Shown in pieces: positions 37,801 to 45,735 of a stretch of 64,000 nucleotides of DNA (position 1 is the stretch's first letter; each line of letters begins with the position of its first letter). A program made the position numbers and the translations under genes. The notes beneath the pieces were generated by a model. It was given only the letters and a program-made list of their open reading frames with translations. It was not told the DNA's origin and ran no database searches. Source of the DNA: CAUPWF01 sp964367685 (GTDB taxonomy: Bacteria; Bacillota; Clostridia; Lachnospirales; Lachnospiraceae). The DNA is taken from contig CAYIYM010000006.1 of NCBI GenBank assembly GCA_964367685.1, forward strand, positions 1-64,000, given 5' to 3'.

Positions 37801-39114
37801 CGAATTCGTTCCCTCCTTGCTGCCATTCGTGTAAGAAGTGAACAAAATGAAAAGAGGACTATCTCAAGTCCTGCTATTACAAAGGTTCCATTTACAAAGG
37901 AAATGAAGAAAACTCATACTATATTGGCACCACAGATGTCGCCCATGCATTTTGATCTTTTAGAACCTATTTTCAAGGCTAGCGGCTATAATTTATCAAT
38001 ACTACCAAATGATAATAAATCTGCTGTAGACACTGGACTAAAATTTGTGAATAATGATGCCTGCTATCCATCTCTAATGGTTGTTGGCCAGATTATGGAA
38101 GCTATCCTATCCGAGCGATATGACACTGATAAATTAGCGGTAATCATTACCCAAACGGGGGGTGGATGTAGAGCTTCTAGCTATCTATCGTTTATCCGTC
38201 GTGCCTTGCAAAAGACAGGATATGGACATATTCCAGTTATTTCTTTGAACTTGAATGGACTAGAGGATAATCCTGGATTTAAGTTAACTGCTCCATTCGC
38301 TGTGCGTGCTGCTTATGCGCTTGTGCTTGGAGACATTTTCCTAAAATGTGTCTATCGTATGCGTCCTTATGAAAAGGAGCCAGGAATTACCAATGCAATT
38401 CATGCGAAATGGAGAAAAGAAGCCTGTGAATTTTTAACCGCTGGGTATCCATCCCGTCGAAGATTCAAGAAATTGTGTCGCAATATAATTGCCGACTTTG
38501 ATTCCATTGAAATCCTTGATATTAAGAAGCCTAGAGTTGGAATTGTTGGAGAAATCTTAGTTAAGTTTATGCCAGCTGCTAATAATAACTTAGTAGAATT
38601 GTTAGAACTAGAAGGCGCAGAGGCAATCGTTCCTGACTTACTAGACTTCCTATTCTATTCCTTCTATAACTTGAATTTCAAAGTTGAGAAATTAGGATTT
38701 AAGAAATTTGCAGCTACCAAAGCAAATTTTGGTATTACCATGTTAAAATGGCTCCGTAAACCTGCTAGCGATGCATTCAGAGCGAGTAAGCACTTCCTAC
38801 CGCCTACTGAAATTGAAGAGATTGCTAAAATGGCATCTACTGTAGTATCTCAAGGTAATCAAACAGGTGAAGGTTGGTTCTTAACAGGAGAAATGTTAGA
38901 ATTGATTCATACAGGAGTAAATAACATTGTGTGTGCGCAGCCATTTGCCTGTCTTCCTAACCACATTGTAGGAAAAGGAGTAATCAAAGAGCTAAGAAAG
39001 ATTCATCCACAATCAAATATTGTTGCCATTGATTATGATCCTGGAGCAAGTGAAGTAAATCAATTAAATCGAATCAAATTGATGTTATCCACAGCTTATA
39101 AAAATATGAATTAG
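34876..39114 (+). CDS. Giant acyl-CoA dehydratase activase/dehydratase-like protein (BcrAD/BadFG family, DUF2229)
   Basis: The 1412-residue cytosolic protein starts at 34876 (GTGAGG six bases upstream). Two ASKHA ATPase modules of the BadF/BcrA/HgdC type lie in tandem (about 5-255, GIDIGSTTVK; about 320-590, GIDAGSTTTK). Each has a pair of cysteines 39 residues apart (Cys128/Cys167 and Cys447/Cys486), the spacing of the [4Fe-4S] ligands in HgdC. A cysteine-rich segment (CKRCTNNC, about 610-640), a DUF2229 region and a long C-terminal part resembling 2-hydroxyacyl-CoA dehydratase subunits follow. Such fused proteins occur in many Clostridia; the substrate is not known. A Crp/Fnr gene follows 36 bp later. 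Confidence 0.92.
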   Translation: MTINKTYTLGIDIGSTTVKIAILNNEKDILFSDYERHFADIQGTLSDLLGRGIHKLGSINVSPVITGSGGLSLAKHLQVPFVQEVIAVSTALKDTAPETDVAIELGGEDAKIIYFQNGNAEQRMNGVCAGGTGSFIDQMASLLQTDASGLNEYAKNYQDLYSIAARCGVFAKSDIQPLINEGATKEDLAASIFQAVVNQTISGLACGKPIRGHVAFLGGPLHFLSELKKAFIRTLNLDKDHVIAPAHPHLFAAIGSALSSENTLHVPLVAMQQQLEDRIQMDFEVERLDPLFNTEDEFHDFNERHKKHQVASGDLRNYTGNTYLGIDAGSTTTKAALVGEDGTLLYSFYRSNEGDPLGTTISAIKEIYSQLPNTASIAYSCSTGYGEALIKAALQLDEGEVETIAHYNAAAYFEPDVDCILDIGGQDMKCIKIKNKTVDNVQLNEACSSGCGSFIETFAKSLNFSVQDFANEALYAQNPIDLGTRCTVFMNSKVKQAQKEGASVADISSGLAYSVIKNALYKVIKVSSAAELGKKIVVQGGTFYNNAVLRSFELIADCEAIRPDISGIMGAFGAALIARQRHTSCKVTTMLSFEDIEAMEYTTTMATCKRCTNNCRMTINTFSGNRRFISGNRCERGVGKEKSTSLLPNLFEYKVNRYLNYTPLDLDQATRGTVGIPRVLNMFENYPFWFTFFHELNFRVVLSPPSSRSIYEMGIDSIPSESECYPAKLAHGHVEWLIKQGHNLIFYPCIPYERNEFQDAGNHYNCPIVTSYAENIKNNMESILEQNIDFMQPFLSFASEEILAKRLVEEFAQKFDITDSDITAATAAAWKELSTCREDLRRKGEETMAFLDQTGNSGIVLAGRPYHIESEIHHGIPELINSYHMAVLTEDSISHLAKIERPLNVMDQWMYHSRLYGAASYVAQKDNLNLIQLNSFGCGLDAVTTDGVADILTNADKIYTSLKIDEVNNLGAARIRIRSLLAAIRVRSEQNEKRTISSPAITKVPFTKEMKKTHTILAPQMSPMHFDLLEPIFKASGYNLSILPNDNKSAVDTGLKFVNNDACYPSLMVVGQIMEAILSERYDTDKLAVIITQTGGGCRASSYLSFIRRALQKTGYGHIPVISLNLNGLEDNPGFKLTAPFAVRAAYALVLGDIFLKCVYRMRPYEKEPGITNAIHAKWRKEACEFLTAGYPSRRRFKKLCRNIIADFDSIEILDIKKPRVGIVGEILVKFMPAANNNLVELLELEGAEAIVPDLLDFLFYSFYNLNFKVEKLGFKKFAATKANFGITMLKWLRKPASDAFRASKHFLPPTEIEEIAKMASTVVSQGNQTGEGWFLTGEMLELIHTGVNNIVCAQPFACLPNHIVGKGVIKELRKIHPQSNIVAIDYDPGASEVNQLNRIKLMLSTAYKNMN

Positions 39115-39150
39115 TTATCCACTAATTCAGAAATAAACGGAGAAATTATT

Positions 39151-39819
39151 ATGGATTTGAATTTTTTAACTAACACCACTCTATTTTATGGTACTACATT
39201 GGCTGAGATAGGCGGTATGCTTAATTGCTTATCTAGTGTATCAAAGAAATATATAAAGGATGAGTTTATCTATGTAATTGGTTCGACTACCCATGCAATA
39301 GGTATTGTTCTAAGTGGAAGTATTTCTATAGAATATGATGATTTTTGGGGAAATAAAACCATCTTACAAAAATTGGAAAAAGGTGAAATCTTTGCAGATA
39401 CTTACGCCTGCCTAGAGAGTGTCCCTCTTCAAATAAATGTACGTTCTCTGGAATCTACAGAGATTTTATTCTTAGATGTATCTAAGATTTTAAGTGTATG
39501 TTCTAATACATGTGCCCATCATGCCAAATTAATTCGAAATCTTCTTACAATTACAGCAGAAAAAAACCTAGCTTTATCCGCTAAAATTATGGTCACGACG
39601 CCCAAATCAATACGCGGTCGCATCTCTGCTTATTTTGTTTCTGAAGGGAATAGACAAGGTGGAAATCACATCACACTACCATTTAACCGTCAACAACTTG
39701 CTGATTACTTAAACGTTGACCGAAGTGCACTGTCTAACGAGTTAAGCAAACTACAAAAAGAAGGCTTCATTACTTTAGAGAAGAACAAAGTCGTTTTGTT
39801 AGAATCTATTGAACTTTAA
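39151..39819 (+). CDS. Crp/Fnr family transcriptional regulator
   Basis: The 222-residue regulator has an N-terminal cyclic-nucleotide-binding-like beta roll (about 15-125, IGIVLSGSISIEYDD and KGEIFAD), a dimerisation helix, and a C-terminal winged helix (about 165-215, FNRQQLADYLNVDRSALSNEL). The CSNTC motif near residue 118 precedes the dimer helix and could be redox-sensitive, but no Fnr-type N-terminal Fe-S motif is seen. It is 36 bp downstream of the giant activase-like gene with no terminator between, so the two are probably cotranscribed. That suggests it controls this function. Confidence 0.92.
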   Translation: MDLNFLTNTTLFYGTTLAEIGGMLNCLSSVSKKYIKDEFIYVIGSTTHAIGIVLSGSISIEYDDFWGNKTILQKLEKGEIFADTYACLESVPLQINVRSLESTEILFLDVSKILSVCSNTCAHHAKLIRNLLTITAEKNLALSAKIMVTTPKSIRGRISAYFVSEGNRQGGNHITLPFNRQQLADYLNVDRSALSNELSKLQKEGFITLEKNKVVLLESIEL

Positions 39820-39837
39820 TATATTATATACGTAGTA

Positions 39838-39875
39838 AAATAGCTGTAGAGCATCTGCTCTACAGCTATTTCTTG
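39838..39875. terminator. Bidirectional terminator between the Crp/Fnr gene and exporter II
   Basis: A perfect 16-bp stem (39838-39853 with 39856-39871) has A and T flanks and lies between convergent genes. Confidence 0.88.
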
Positions 39876-39923
39876 CTTTCACAATTTCATTTCTTTAACG
39901 CTTCTATTTTTGTACTTCTTTTT

Positions 39924-40322
39924 TTACGCTTCTGTTTCTGTCCCCTTAGATTGAATCAATCCCCATACAAAAAGCGCTGGCAGTAAGTAGGATGAAAACG
40001 ACAGTGCTGTAAATCCATACATATAAATAGAACTAATTATAGAATAAGTAGTAAATAGTATACTGACGATAACCAAAATCATTACCACCTTATATTTTTT
40101 CCCCATTAGTGCTAAGATCGCAGCCGCCATTTGACTCACTGATATTACAATTGAAATCACAATGTCAAGTGTTGTCAACTTAGGAAAAACCGTGGCACCA
40201 CCTGCCATTTGTTCTGACATTTCAATAAGCGTATTTATACCTAGTGCACTTATAATTCCAAAAACCCCTCCTATAATAAATAAAATAGATATTACTTTTA
40301 ATAATGTTGTTGGTCTATACAT
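39924..40322 (-). CDS. Small four-helix membrane protein, exporter II operon
   Basis: I do not recognise a family. The 132-residue protein has four predicted transmembrane segments (about 7-30, 48-70, 74-96, 100-122) with short loops and a polar C-terminus (QSKGTETEA). It is the last gene of the exporter II operon, 16 bp after the permease gene and behind a strong GGAGGAG ribosome site. This suggests a role accessory to the exporter. The downstream hairpin at 39838 ends the operon. Confidence 0.75.
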   Translation of the reverse strand: MYRPTTLLKVISILFIIGGVFGIISALGINTLIEMSEQMAGGATVFPKLTTLDIVISIVISVSQMAAAILALMGKKYKVVMILVIVSILFTTYSIISSIYMYGFTALSFSSYLLPALFVWGLIQSKGTETEA

Positions 40323-40338
40323 TCTTTCTCCTCCTTTT

Positions 40339-41577
40339 TTACATTTGTCTTAACGCATCTATTGGTCTCATTTTTGCTGCTTTTCTTGTTGGATAAATTC
40401 CAAATACAATTCCTACTCCACAGGAGAAGAGTGTTGCTCCAATCACTGCTGTAAGAGATAAGTGAGCCGTCAATCCACCAATATTTGTTACATTTATTAT
40501 AGCTGTAAATGATGCACCTAGCAAGATACCAATGATACCGCCGATTCCTGAAATAATTGCCGATTCACACAAAAATTGAGTTACAATGGATGAAGTCTTC
40601 GCTCCTAATGATTTACGTATTCCAATTTCACGTGTACGCTCTGTTACAGAAACAAGCATAATATTCATAACACCTATTCCTCCAACTAGTAAGGATATTC
40701 CTGCTACAAATGCAATAAATGCTGTAACCATGTCCATCATAGCTCCAAATGCTGCTGACATATCCATAGACTGTTCTTCCATAAATAGATTTTCTCCATA
40801 GGCACGATATCGATTATTTAGCAATCGAACTGCTGCATTCGTTACAATGTCTGCTTTTTCTACATCTTTCAAGAGTAAGGTAACCCTGCCAAATTCAGCT
40901 TCAATATCTGGAAATGAATTGGTCACTGTATATGGTATTTCCACAGTGACTGGAAATTTAAAACCATACATAGATTCCAGTTCTTTCATTTGCTTAATGT
41001 CAGCTTCACTCATCTCCTTAACACCAATGATTCTCATACTTTCAATAGTGCCATTCACTTCCACATCTAATTCTACATCAATTACATCCTGGGTTCCAAA
41101 CATATTTATTGCAGAATATTTATCAATTACGCAAACATGCTCCCCTCTAGCCACTTCATTTTCAACAAAATATCGACCTGCATACATATCTTTTTGATAA
41201 GATATTTTAATCGCATCTGCCGAAGTAAAGACAACATCTAAATCAAAATCGCCTTTTCTAGTTTCTGTCTTACCGTTGAATTGAGTCGAAACAATCACAC
41301 CATCTAAATTATCATCTAACTGCTCTTCTAACAATAAAATATCATCCTGTTTTATCGTCTGCATCGTGCCTTCTGTCGCTGTATTCATGGTAATATTGAC
41401 TTGATCCGCTGTTTCTATTGTATTTAGCATATCTTGCTTTACACCATTACCAATGGATACAATCGTAACAACAGAAGTAATTCCAATTATAATACCTAAC
41501 ATGGTCAAAAGGGAACGCCACTTATTAAGATAGACACTGGCGACTGCCATTTTGACATATTCAAATAACTGTGTCAT
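40339..41577 (-). CDS. MacB-type ABC exporter permease (exporter II)
   Basis: This 412-residue paralogue of the permease at 27506-28759 has a first helix LTMLGIIIGITSVVTIV, an extracytoplasmic MacB_PCD domain (about 45-270), and three C-terminal helices with LVGGIGVMNIMLVSVTERTREIG and the ending MRPIDALRQM. It is placed between the HlyD-like adaptor gene and a small membrane protein gene. The substrate is unknown; related Firmicute systems export peptides, toxins or lantibiotics. Confidence 0.92.
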   Translation of the reverse strand: MTQLFEYVKMAVASVYLNKWRSLLTMLGIIIGITSVVTIVSIGNGVKQDMLNTIETADQVNITMNTATEGTMQTIKQDDILLLEEQLDDNLDGVIVSTQFNGKTETRKGDFDLDVVFTSADAIKISYQKDMYAGRYFVENEVARGEHVCVIDKYSAINMFGTQDVIDVELDVEVNGTIESMRIIGVKEMSEADIKQMKELESMYGFKFPVTVEIPYTVTNSFPDIEAEFGRVTLLLKDVEKADIVTNAAVRLLNNRYRAYGENLFMEEQSMDMSAAFGAMMDMVTAFIAFVAGISLLVGGIGVMNIMLVSVTERTREIGIRKSLGAKTSSIVTQFLCESAIISGIGGIIGILLGASFTAIINVTNIGGLTAHLSLTAVIGATLFSCGVGIVFGIYPTRKAAKMRPIDALRQM

Positions 41578-41592
41578 AGCATCTCCCTTCCA

Positions 41593-43101
41593 CTAATCTA
41601 TTTCTTCTACAATATTAGGCTCTGCTTCCATTCCCTCTGTTAATACAGTTCCTAAATCTGTTATTACTAATTCTCCCTCTTCTATGCCATCTAACACTTC
41701 AATTTGAGTTAAGTCAGCTATTCCAAGTTCTACTACTCGTTTTTCCACTCTTCCATCCTTTAAAATATATACAAATTCTCCTTCTGACGAAGAGTTGATA
41801 GTGCTGCTAGGAACAGTTAACACTGCATCTTTAGCCGCAGTTGTAATGGTAGTCTTTGCATTTACCCCTAAGAAAATATGCTCGTCAGGATTCAGAATAT
41901 CTATCGTTGCACCAATTACATTTTTTCCATCCATTGTAGTTGTAGTTATTTGATTAATATGAGAAACTTCACCTTTATACTCGTAATCTTTAATCATAAC
42001 TGCTACTGGATTTCCAACATTAATTTTGTCAAAATCATCCGTAGACACTTCAATTTTTATAGAAACATCTTGATTACTTGCAATCGTGAATAGTTTCATT
42101 CCCTGTGTTACTTGTAATCCACTTATCACTTCTACTTCTGCAACCACTCCATCTGCCTCTGCTATAATTCCTTTTTTTCCAAGTTCTAATAATTCTTTTG
42201 CCTCTAATGTAGATAGCTTGACCAATTCATTACTCATCTCCAATGCCTTGATTTGATCTGCACTTAGAGCTGAATCACCACTTTCTACAATCCCTTTCTG
42301 CATCTCGATTTCCCCGGACAACGTTGCGATTTCCCCTGGTAATACGTTTACTTCTGCTTCTAGTTCTAATATTTTCACATTAATTTCTTTCCCTTTTGTT
42401 TCTAATGTTAATAATTCATTCTGTATCTCAAGTAATTTCGATTCTAGTTCTGCCACTTGCTCAGGTGTCACCGTAGATGGATTATCATTTGCTTCTTTTA
42501 ACATAGCTTCAAGTTCAACTTTTTCTACATTATATTTTTCCATCTGAGAAGCAATTTGGCTAGAAGACACCTTCTCATTCGTTAGTGCTGTTTGTTTTTC
42601 CGTTAAACGATTTTTTAATGTATCGATTTCACTGGTTAATGACTTAACTTCCTTAGACGCCTCAGTAGCTTTTGCCTTTAATTTGTTGTTGCTCTGAATT
42701 GTTGCTGCCTTTTCACTATTTGATTGCAACTCAGAAATCTCTGATTGAGTATTATTTTTCTCTAAGTCTTTTAAATCAAATGTTACTAGAAGATCACCTT
42801 TTTTTACCACTTGTCCAATCTCTACATTACTTGTAGCTACCACCGCATTTACTGGTGAATAATACAAGTCTTCATCTCCACTTTCTACAACCCCTGTTAC
42901 TTTCATCTCCTCAACAATATCATTTGCTGATACTTCTACCACTTCTACCATAGGCATAGTTCCCGTAGCCTTGCCTTCTCCACCTATAAAAAAGGATAGA
43001 ATAGTTGGTATACCAATAATTGCTAATATTATAATAACTGGCATCATTTTCTTCAATGTCTTATTCATCGGCTTCTTCACTTTATCACTCTTATTCTTCA
43101 T
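41593..43101 (-). CDS. HlyD/MacA-family efflux adaptor (exporter II)
   Basis: This adaptor anchors to the membrane by one N-terminal helix (about 15-35). It shows a lipoyl half (VEIGQVVKKGDLLVTFD), a long coiled-coil hairpin of about 180 residues (about 105-285), the matching lipoyl half (GIIAEADGVVAEVEVISG) and a beta-barrel domain. The start is placed at 43101 (MKNKSDKVKK), where GGAGAGGG stands just upstream, giving 502 residues; the in-frame ATG five codons earlier has no ribosome site. The start overlaps the 3' end of the ATPase gene by 11 bp. Confidence 0.92.
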   Translation of the reverse strand: MKNKSDKVKKPMNKTLKKMMPVIIILAIIGIPTILSFFIGGEGKATGTMPMVEVVEVSANDIVEEMKVTGVVESGDEDLYYSPVNAVVATSNVEIGQVVKKGDLLVTFDLKDLEKNNTQSEISELQSNSEKAATIQSNNKLKAKATEASKEVKSLTSEIDTLKNRLTEKQTALTNEKVSSSQIASQMEKYNVEKVELEAMLKEANDNPSTVTPEQVAELESKLLEIQNELLTLETKGKEINVKILELEAEVNVLPGEIATLSGEIEMQKGIVESGDSALSADQIKALEMSNELVKLSTLEAKELLELGKKGIIAEADGVVAEVEVISGLQVTQGMKLFTIASNQDVSIKIEVSTDDFDKINVGNPVAVMIKDYEYKGEVSHINQITTTTMDGKNVIGATIDILNPDEHIFLGVNAKTTITTAAKDAVLTVPSSTINSSSEGEFVYILKDGRVEKRVVELGIADLTQIEVLDGIEEGELVITDLGTVLTEGMEAEPNIVEEID

Positions 43102-43807
43102 CTTTTCCCTCTCCATTTTCTTCTTGATTCATATATTCACGCTCAATTACACCGTCCTTAAAACAGATTACACGCTTTGCCTGCTCTGCAATTTCCAAAT
43201 CATGAGTTATAATAATAACTGTCCTTCCTTCCAAGTACAGCTGATGTAAGATTTCTAGAATCTCATTGGTAGATTTAGAATCAAGATTCCCCGTTGGCTC
43301 ATCAGCTAATATAATTGGAGGTGCTGCTGTAATTGCACGAGCAACTGCAACCCTTTGTTGTTGGCCGCCAGACATTTCAGATGGTAGATGATTCATTCGA
43401 TTCCCTAATCCAACTTTCTCTAATGCTCCTTCCGCTAATCTATGCCGCGTCTTTTTATCAATTCCTCTGTAAATAAGTGGTAATTCCACATTCTGCAATG
43501 CGGTTAAATTACTTATTAAATTAAAGCCTTGAAAAATAAATCCTATCTCTCGATTTCGAATATCTGCTAAATCATCATCTTTCATTTTTGCAACATTCTT
43601 TCCATGCAAATAGTACTCTCCCGACGTTGGTTGATCTAGGCAACCAATCATATTCATCACCGTGGATTTTCCTGATCCAGATTGCCCTATAATTGCAACG
43701 AATTCACCTTTTTGAATCTCAATATCAATTCCATCTAAGGCACGCACTTCATTCTCTCCTGGATTATATATTTTGTATAAATTTCTTATACTTACTAATG
43801 ATTCCAT
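43091..43807 (-). CDS. MacB-type ABC exporter ATP-binding protein (exporter II)
   Basis: This is the ATPase of exporter II, with 238 residues from the start at 43807 (MESLVSIRNLYKIY), preceded by GGGAGG; an ATG five codons upstream has no ribosome site. It shows Walker A GQSGSGKS (41-48), signature MSGGQQQR, Walker B ILADEPTGNLD and the switch His in IITHD. The last ten residues are very acidic. It is the first gene of the operon ATPase-adaptor-permease-small membrane protein and is closely related to the ATPase at 30593-31276. Confidence 0.94.
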   Translation of the reverse strand: MESLVSIRNLYKIYNPGENEVRALDGIDIEIQKGEFVAIIGQSGSGKSTVMNMIGCLDQPTSGEYYLHGKNVAKMKDDDLADIRNREIGFIFQGFNLISNLTALQNVELPLIYRGIDKKTRHRLAEGALEKVGLGNRMNHLPSEMSGGQQQRVAVARAITAAPPIILADEPTGNLDSKSTNEILEILHQLYLEGRTVIIITHDLEIAEQAKRVICFKDGVIEREYMNQEENGEGKDEE

Positions 43808-43963
43808 ATATCCTCCCCACATATTAGTTATAATTGTACTTTTGTATCAACCACTTAATACAAGTATACATTCTTTGTTAAGAAAGTCAATATTTTTTTC
43901 AGAATTTTATATTTTTTTATAATTATTCCATTTACTTACAGATAAATTCACTAGAATTCTTAT

Positions 43964-43997
43964 AAAAAAATCATCTACTTCCTATCGTAGATGATTT
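43964..43997 (-). terminator. Terminator of the trpXYZ operon
   Basis: An 11-bp stem (43968-43978 with 43987-43997) is followed, on the minus strand, by a run of seven T residues. It lies 40 bp past the trpZ stop. Confidence 0.85.
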
Positions 43998-44037
43998 CCT
44001 CTTTGATACTTTATTGTGCATATATCAAAATATATTT

Positions 44038-44811
44038 TTAATTTCCACATTCAATACTAATTTCATTGAACTTCTTCAATAATTCTTCAATTCGAATTGC
44101 TTCTTTCTCTGCTCCTTGACAATCTAAAACTGCTTCTCCTTGATGCATCATCAACAAGCGATTTCCATACTCAATTGCATATCTTAAATTGTGGGTAACC
44201 ATGATTGTTGTGAGTTGCTTCTCCTTGACAATTTTATCTGTTAATTCCATAATTATCTCCGCTGTTTTTGGATCCAACGCTGCTGTATGCTCGTCTAAAA
44301 TCAAAAATTCTATTGGCGTCAACGTGGACATTAGCAATGCCATTGCCTGCCTTTGCCCACCTGAAAGCGCACCCACTTTTACATCCATTTTATCTTCCAA
44401 GCCGAGATTTAGTTGTCTGAGACTTTCTCTATAAGATTCTCTCCTAGCCTTATTGATTCCCAATGATAAGCCATACAATTTTCCTTTATTATCTGCCAAT
44501 GACATATTTTCAAGTATGGTCATAGACGGGCAGGTTCCCACTGATGGATTCTGATATACTCGTCCAATCTTACGATTTCGAACGTATTCTTTTGCTTTTG
44601 TAATATTTTCACCATTGATTGATATGCTTCCCGATTCAATTGGAATACTTCCACAAATAATATTAAGCATGGATGTTTTCCCCGAACCATTACTGCCAAT
44701 CACAGATACAAATTCTCCTTTATTTACAGATAAATTAAAATCATGAAACAAGCACATCTCATTTACTGTTCCAGGATTATAATATTTCTGAATTCCTTTT
44801 AAATCAAGCAT
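44038..44811 (-). CDS. trpZ: ABC transporter ATP-binding protein, TrpZ-like (tryptophan uptake)
   Basis: This is the ATPase of an ABC importer of the TrpXYZ type. The 257-residue protein has Walker A GSNGSGKT (39-46), signature LSGGQRQA (about 150) and Walker B FLILDEHTAALDP. The His in the D-loop position (DEHT in place of DEPT) is common in this subfamily. Its start overlaps the permease gene by 8 bp. The tryptophan substrate is inferred from the Trp-specific T-box leader in front of the operon. Confidence 0.88.
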   Translation of the reverse strand: MLDLKGIQKYYNPGTVNEMCLFHDFNLSVNKGEFVSVIGSNGSGKTSMLNIICGSIPIESGSISINGENITKAKEYVRNRKIGRVYQNPSVGTCPSMTILENMSLADNKGKLYGLSLGINKARRESYRESLRQLNLGLEDKMDVKVGALSGGQRQAMALLMSTLTPIEFLILDEHTAALDPKTAEIIMELTDKIVKEKQLTTIMVTHNLRYAIEYGNRLLMMHQGEAVLDCQGAEKEAIRIEELLKKFNEISIECGN

Positions 44812-45679
44812 TGTTCTTCACCTTCTTCTTTCGCTCCATGCTAAGCACCAAAATTCCTAAAAATAAAACTGCTGTTATTAATTTCATACTTTGTGGTTCA
44901 AATTGTTTGATTGCGATTGCAACACATCCTTTATAAATGATGGATCCAATAATTACAACAGATGTTGCTTTTAGTATTGTGAAATTCTTAAATAAACTAG
45001 TGCCAATGATTACACTTGCTAATCCAATCACAATTGCACCGGTTCCCATTGATATTTCAAAAACCCGTTGCTCTTGCGCGAACAAAGAACCTGCCATACT
45101 AACCAAACCATTTGAAATAGCCAGTCCAAGAATCTTTACATTTCCCTGATCTTTCGCTAGAGATGTTACTAGCATATCATTGTCTCCCACTGCCCGAAGT
45201 AAGAATCCAGATTGTGTTCGTAAGTAAGCATCCAACAGGAATTTACAAAATAGTGTGATTAAAGCAATGATAATGAATGTTGTATAAGGACTACTATTGA
45301 AAATAGCGTTTACAAATTCATTTTTAAATACCGTTTCTTGAGAAAACAAGGGAACATTTGCAGTGCCCGCAATATATAAATTAATAGACCATAAAGCAGT
45401 CATCATAATAATACCAGAGAGCAGATCTCTCACTTTAAACTTTACGTGAATTACACCAGTACAAACGCCTGCTAGTACCCCTATTAAAAAAGACACTAGC
45501 AACGCCAAAAAGGGATTTGCTTCGCGTGTAATTAGAGCTGCTGTTACGGCTGCCCCAAGGGGAAAACTTCCATCCACCGTTAAATCTGGAAAATCCAAAA
45601 TCTTATAAGTAATATATACACCCAATCCTAGAATTCCATAAATCAATCCTTGTTCGAGCACTGCTATAAATAAATCCAT
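44804..45679 (-). CDS. trpY: ABC transporter permease, TrpY-like (tryptophan uptake)
   Basis: The 291-residue permease has about eight hydrophobic segments, of the branched-chain amino acid/BMP type paired with PF04392 binding proteins. It opens with GLIYGILGLGVYITYKILDFPDLTVDGSFPLG, and a DGSFPLGAA segment follows helix 2. It lies between trpX (56 bp upstream) and trpZ (8-bp overlap). It ends in a basic stretch (MERKKKVKNNA) that should face the cytoplasm. Confidence 0.88.
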   Translation of the reverse strand: MDLFIAVLEQGLIYGILGLGVYITYKILDFPDLTVDGSFPLGAAVTAALITREANPFLALLVSFLIGVLAGVCTGVIHVKFKVRDLLSGIIMMTALWSINLYIAGTANVPLFSQETVFKNEFVNAIFNSSPYTTFIIIALITLFCKFLLDAYLRTQSGFLLRAVGDNDMLVTSLAKDQGNVKILGLAISNGLVSMAGSLFAQEQRVFEISMGTGAIVIGLASVIIGTSLFKNFTILKATSVVIIGSIIYKGCVAIAIKQFEPQSMKLITAVLFLGILVLSMERKKKVKNNA

Positions 45680-45735
45680 ACCGTTCCTCTTTCTATATGG
45701 TTCAAATAGTCAAACTACGACTTTTACCACGTTCC

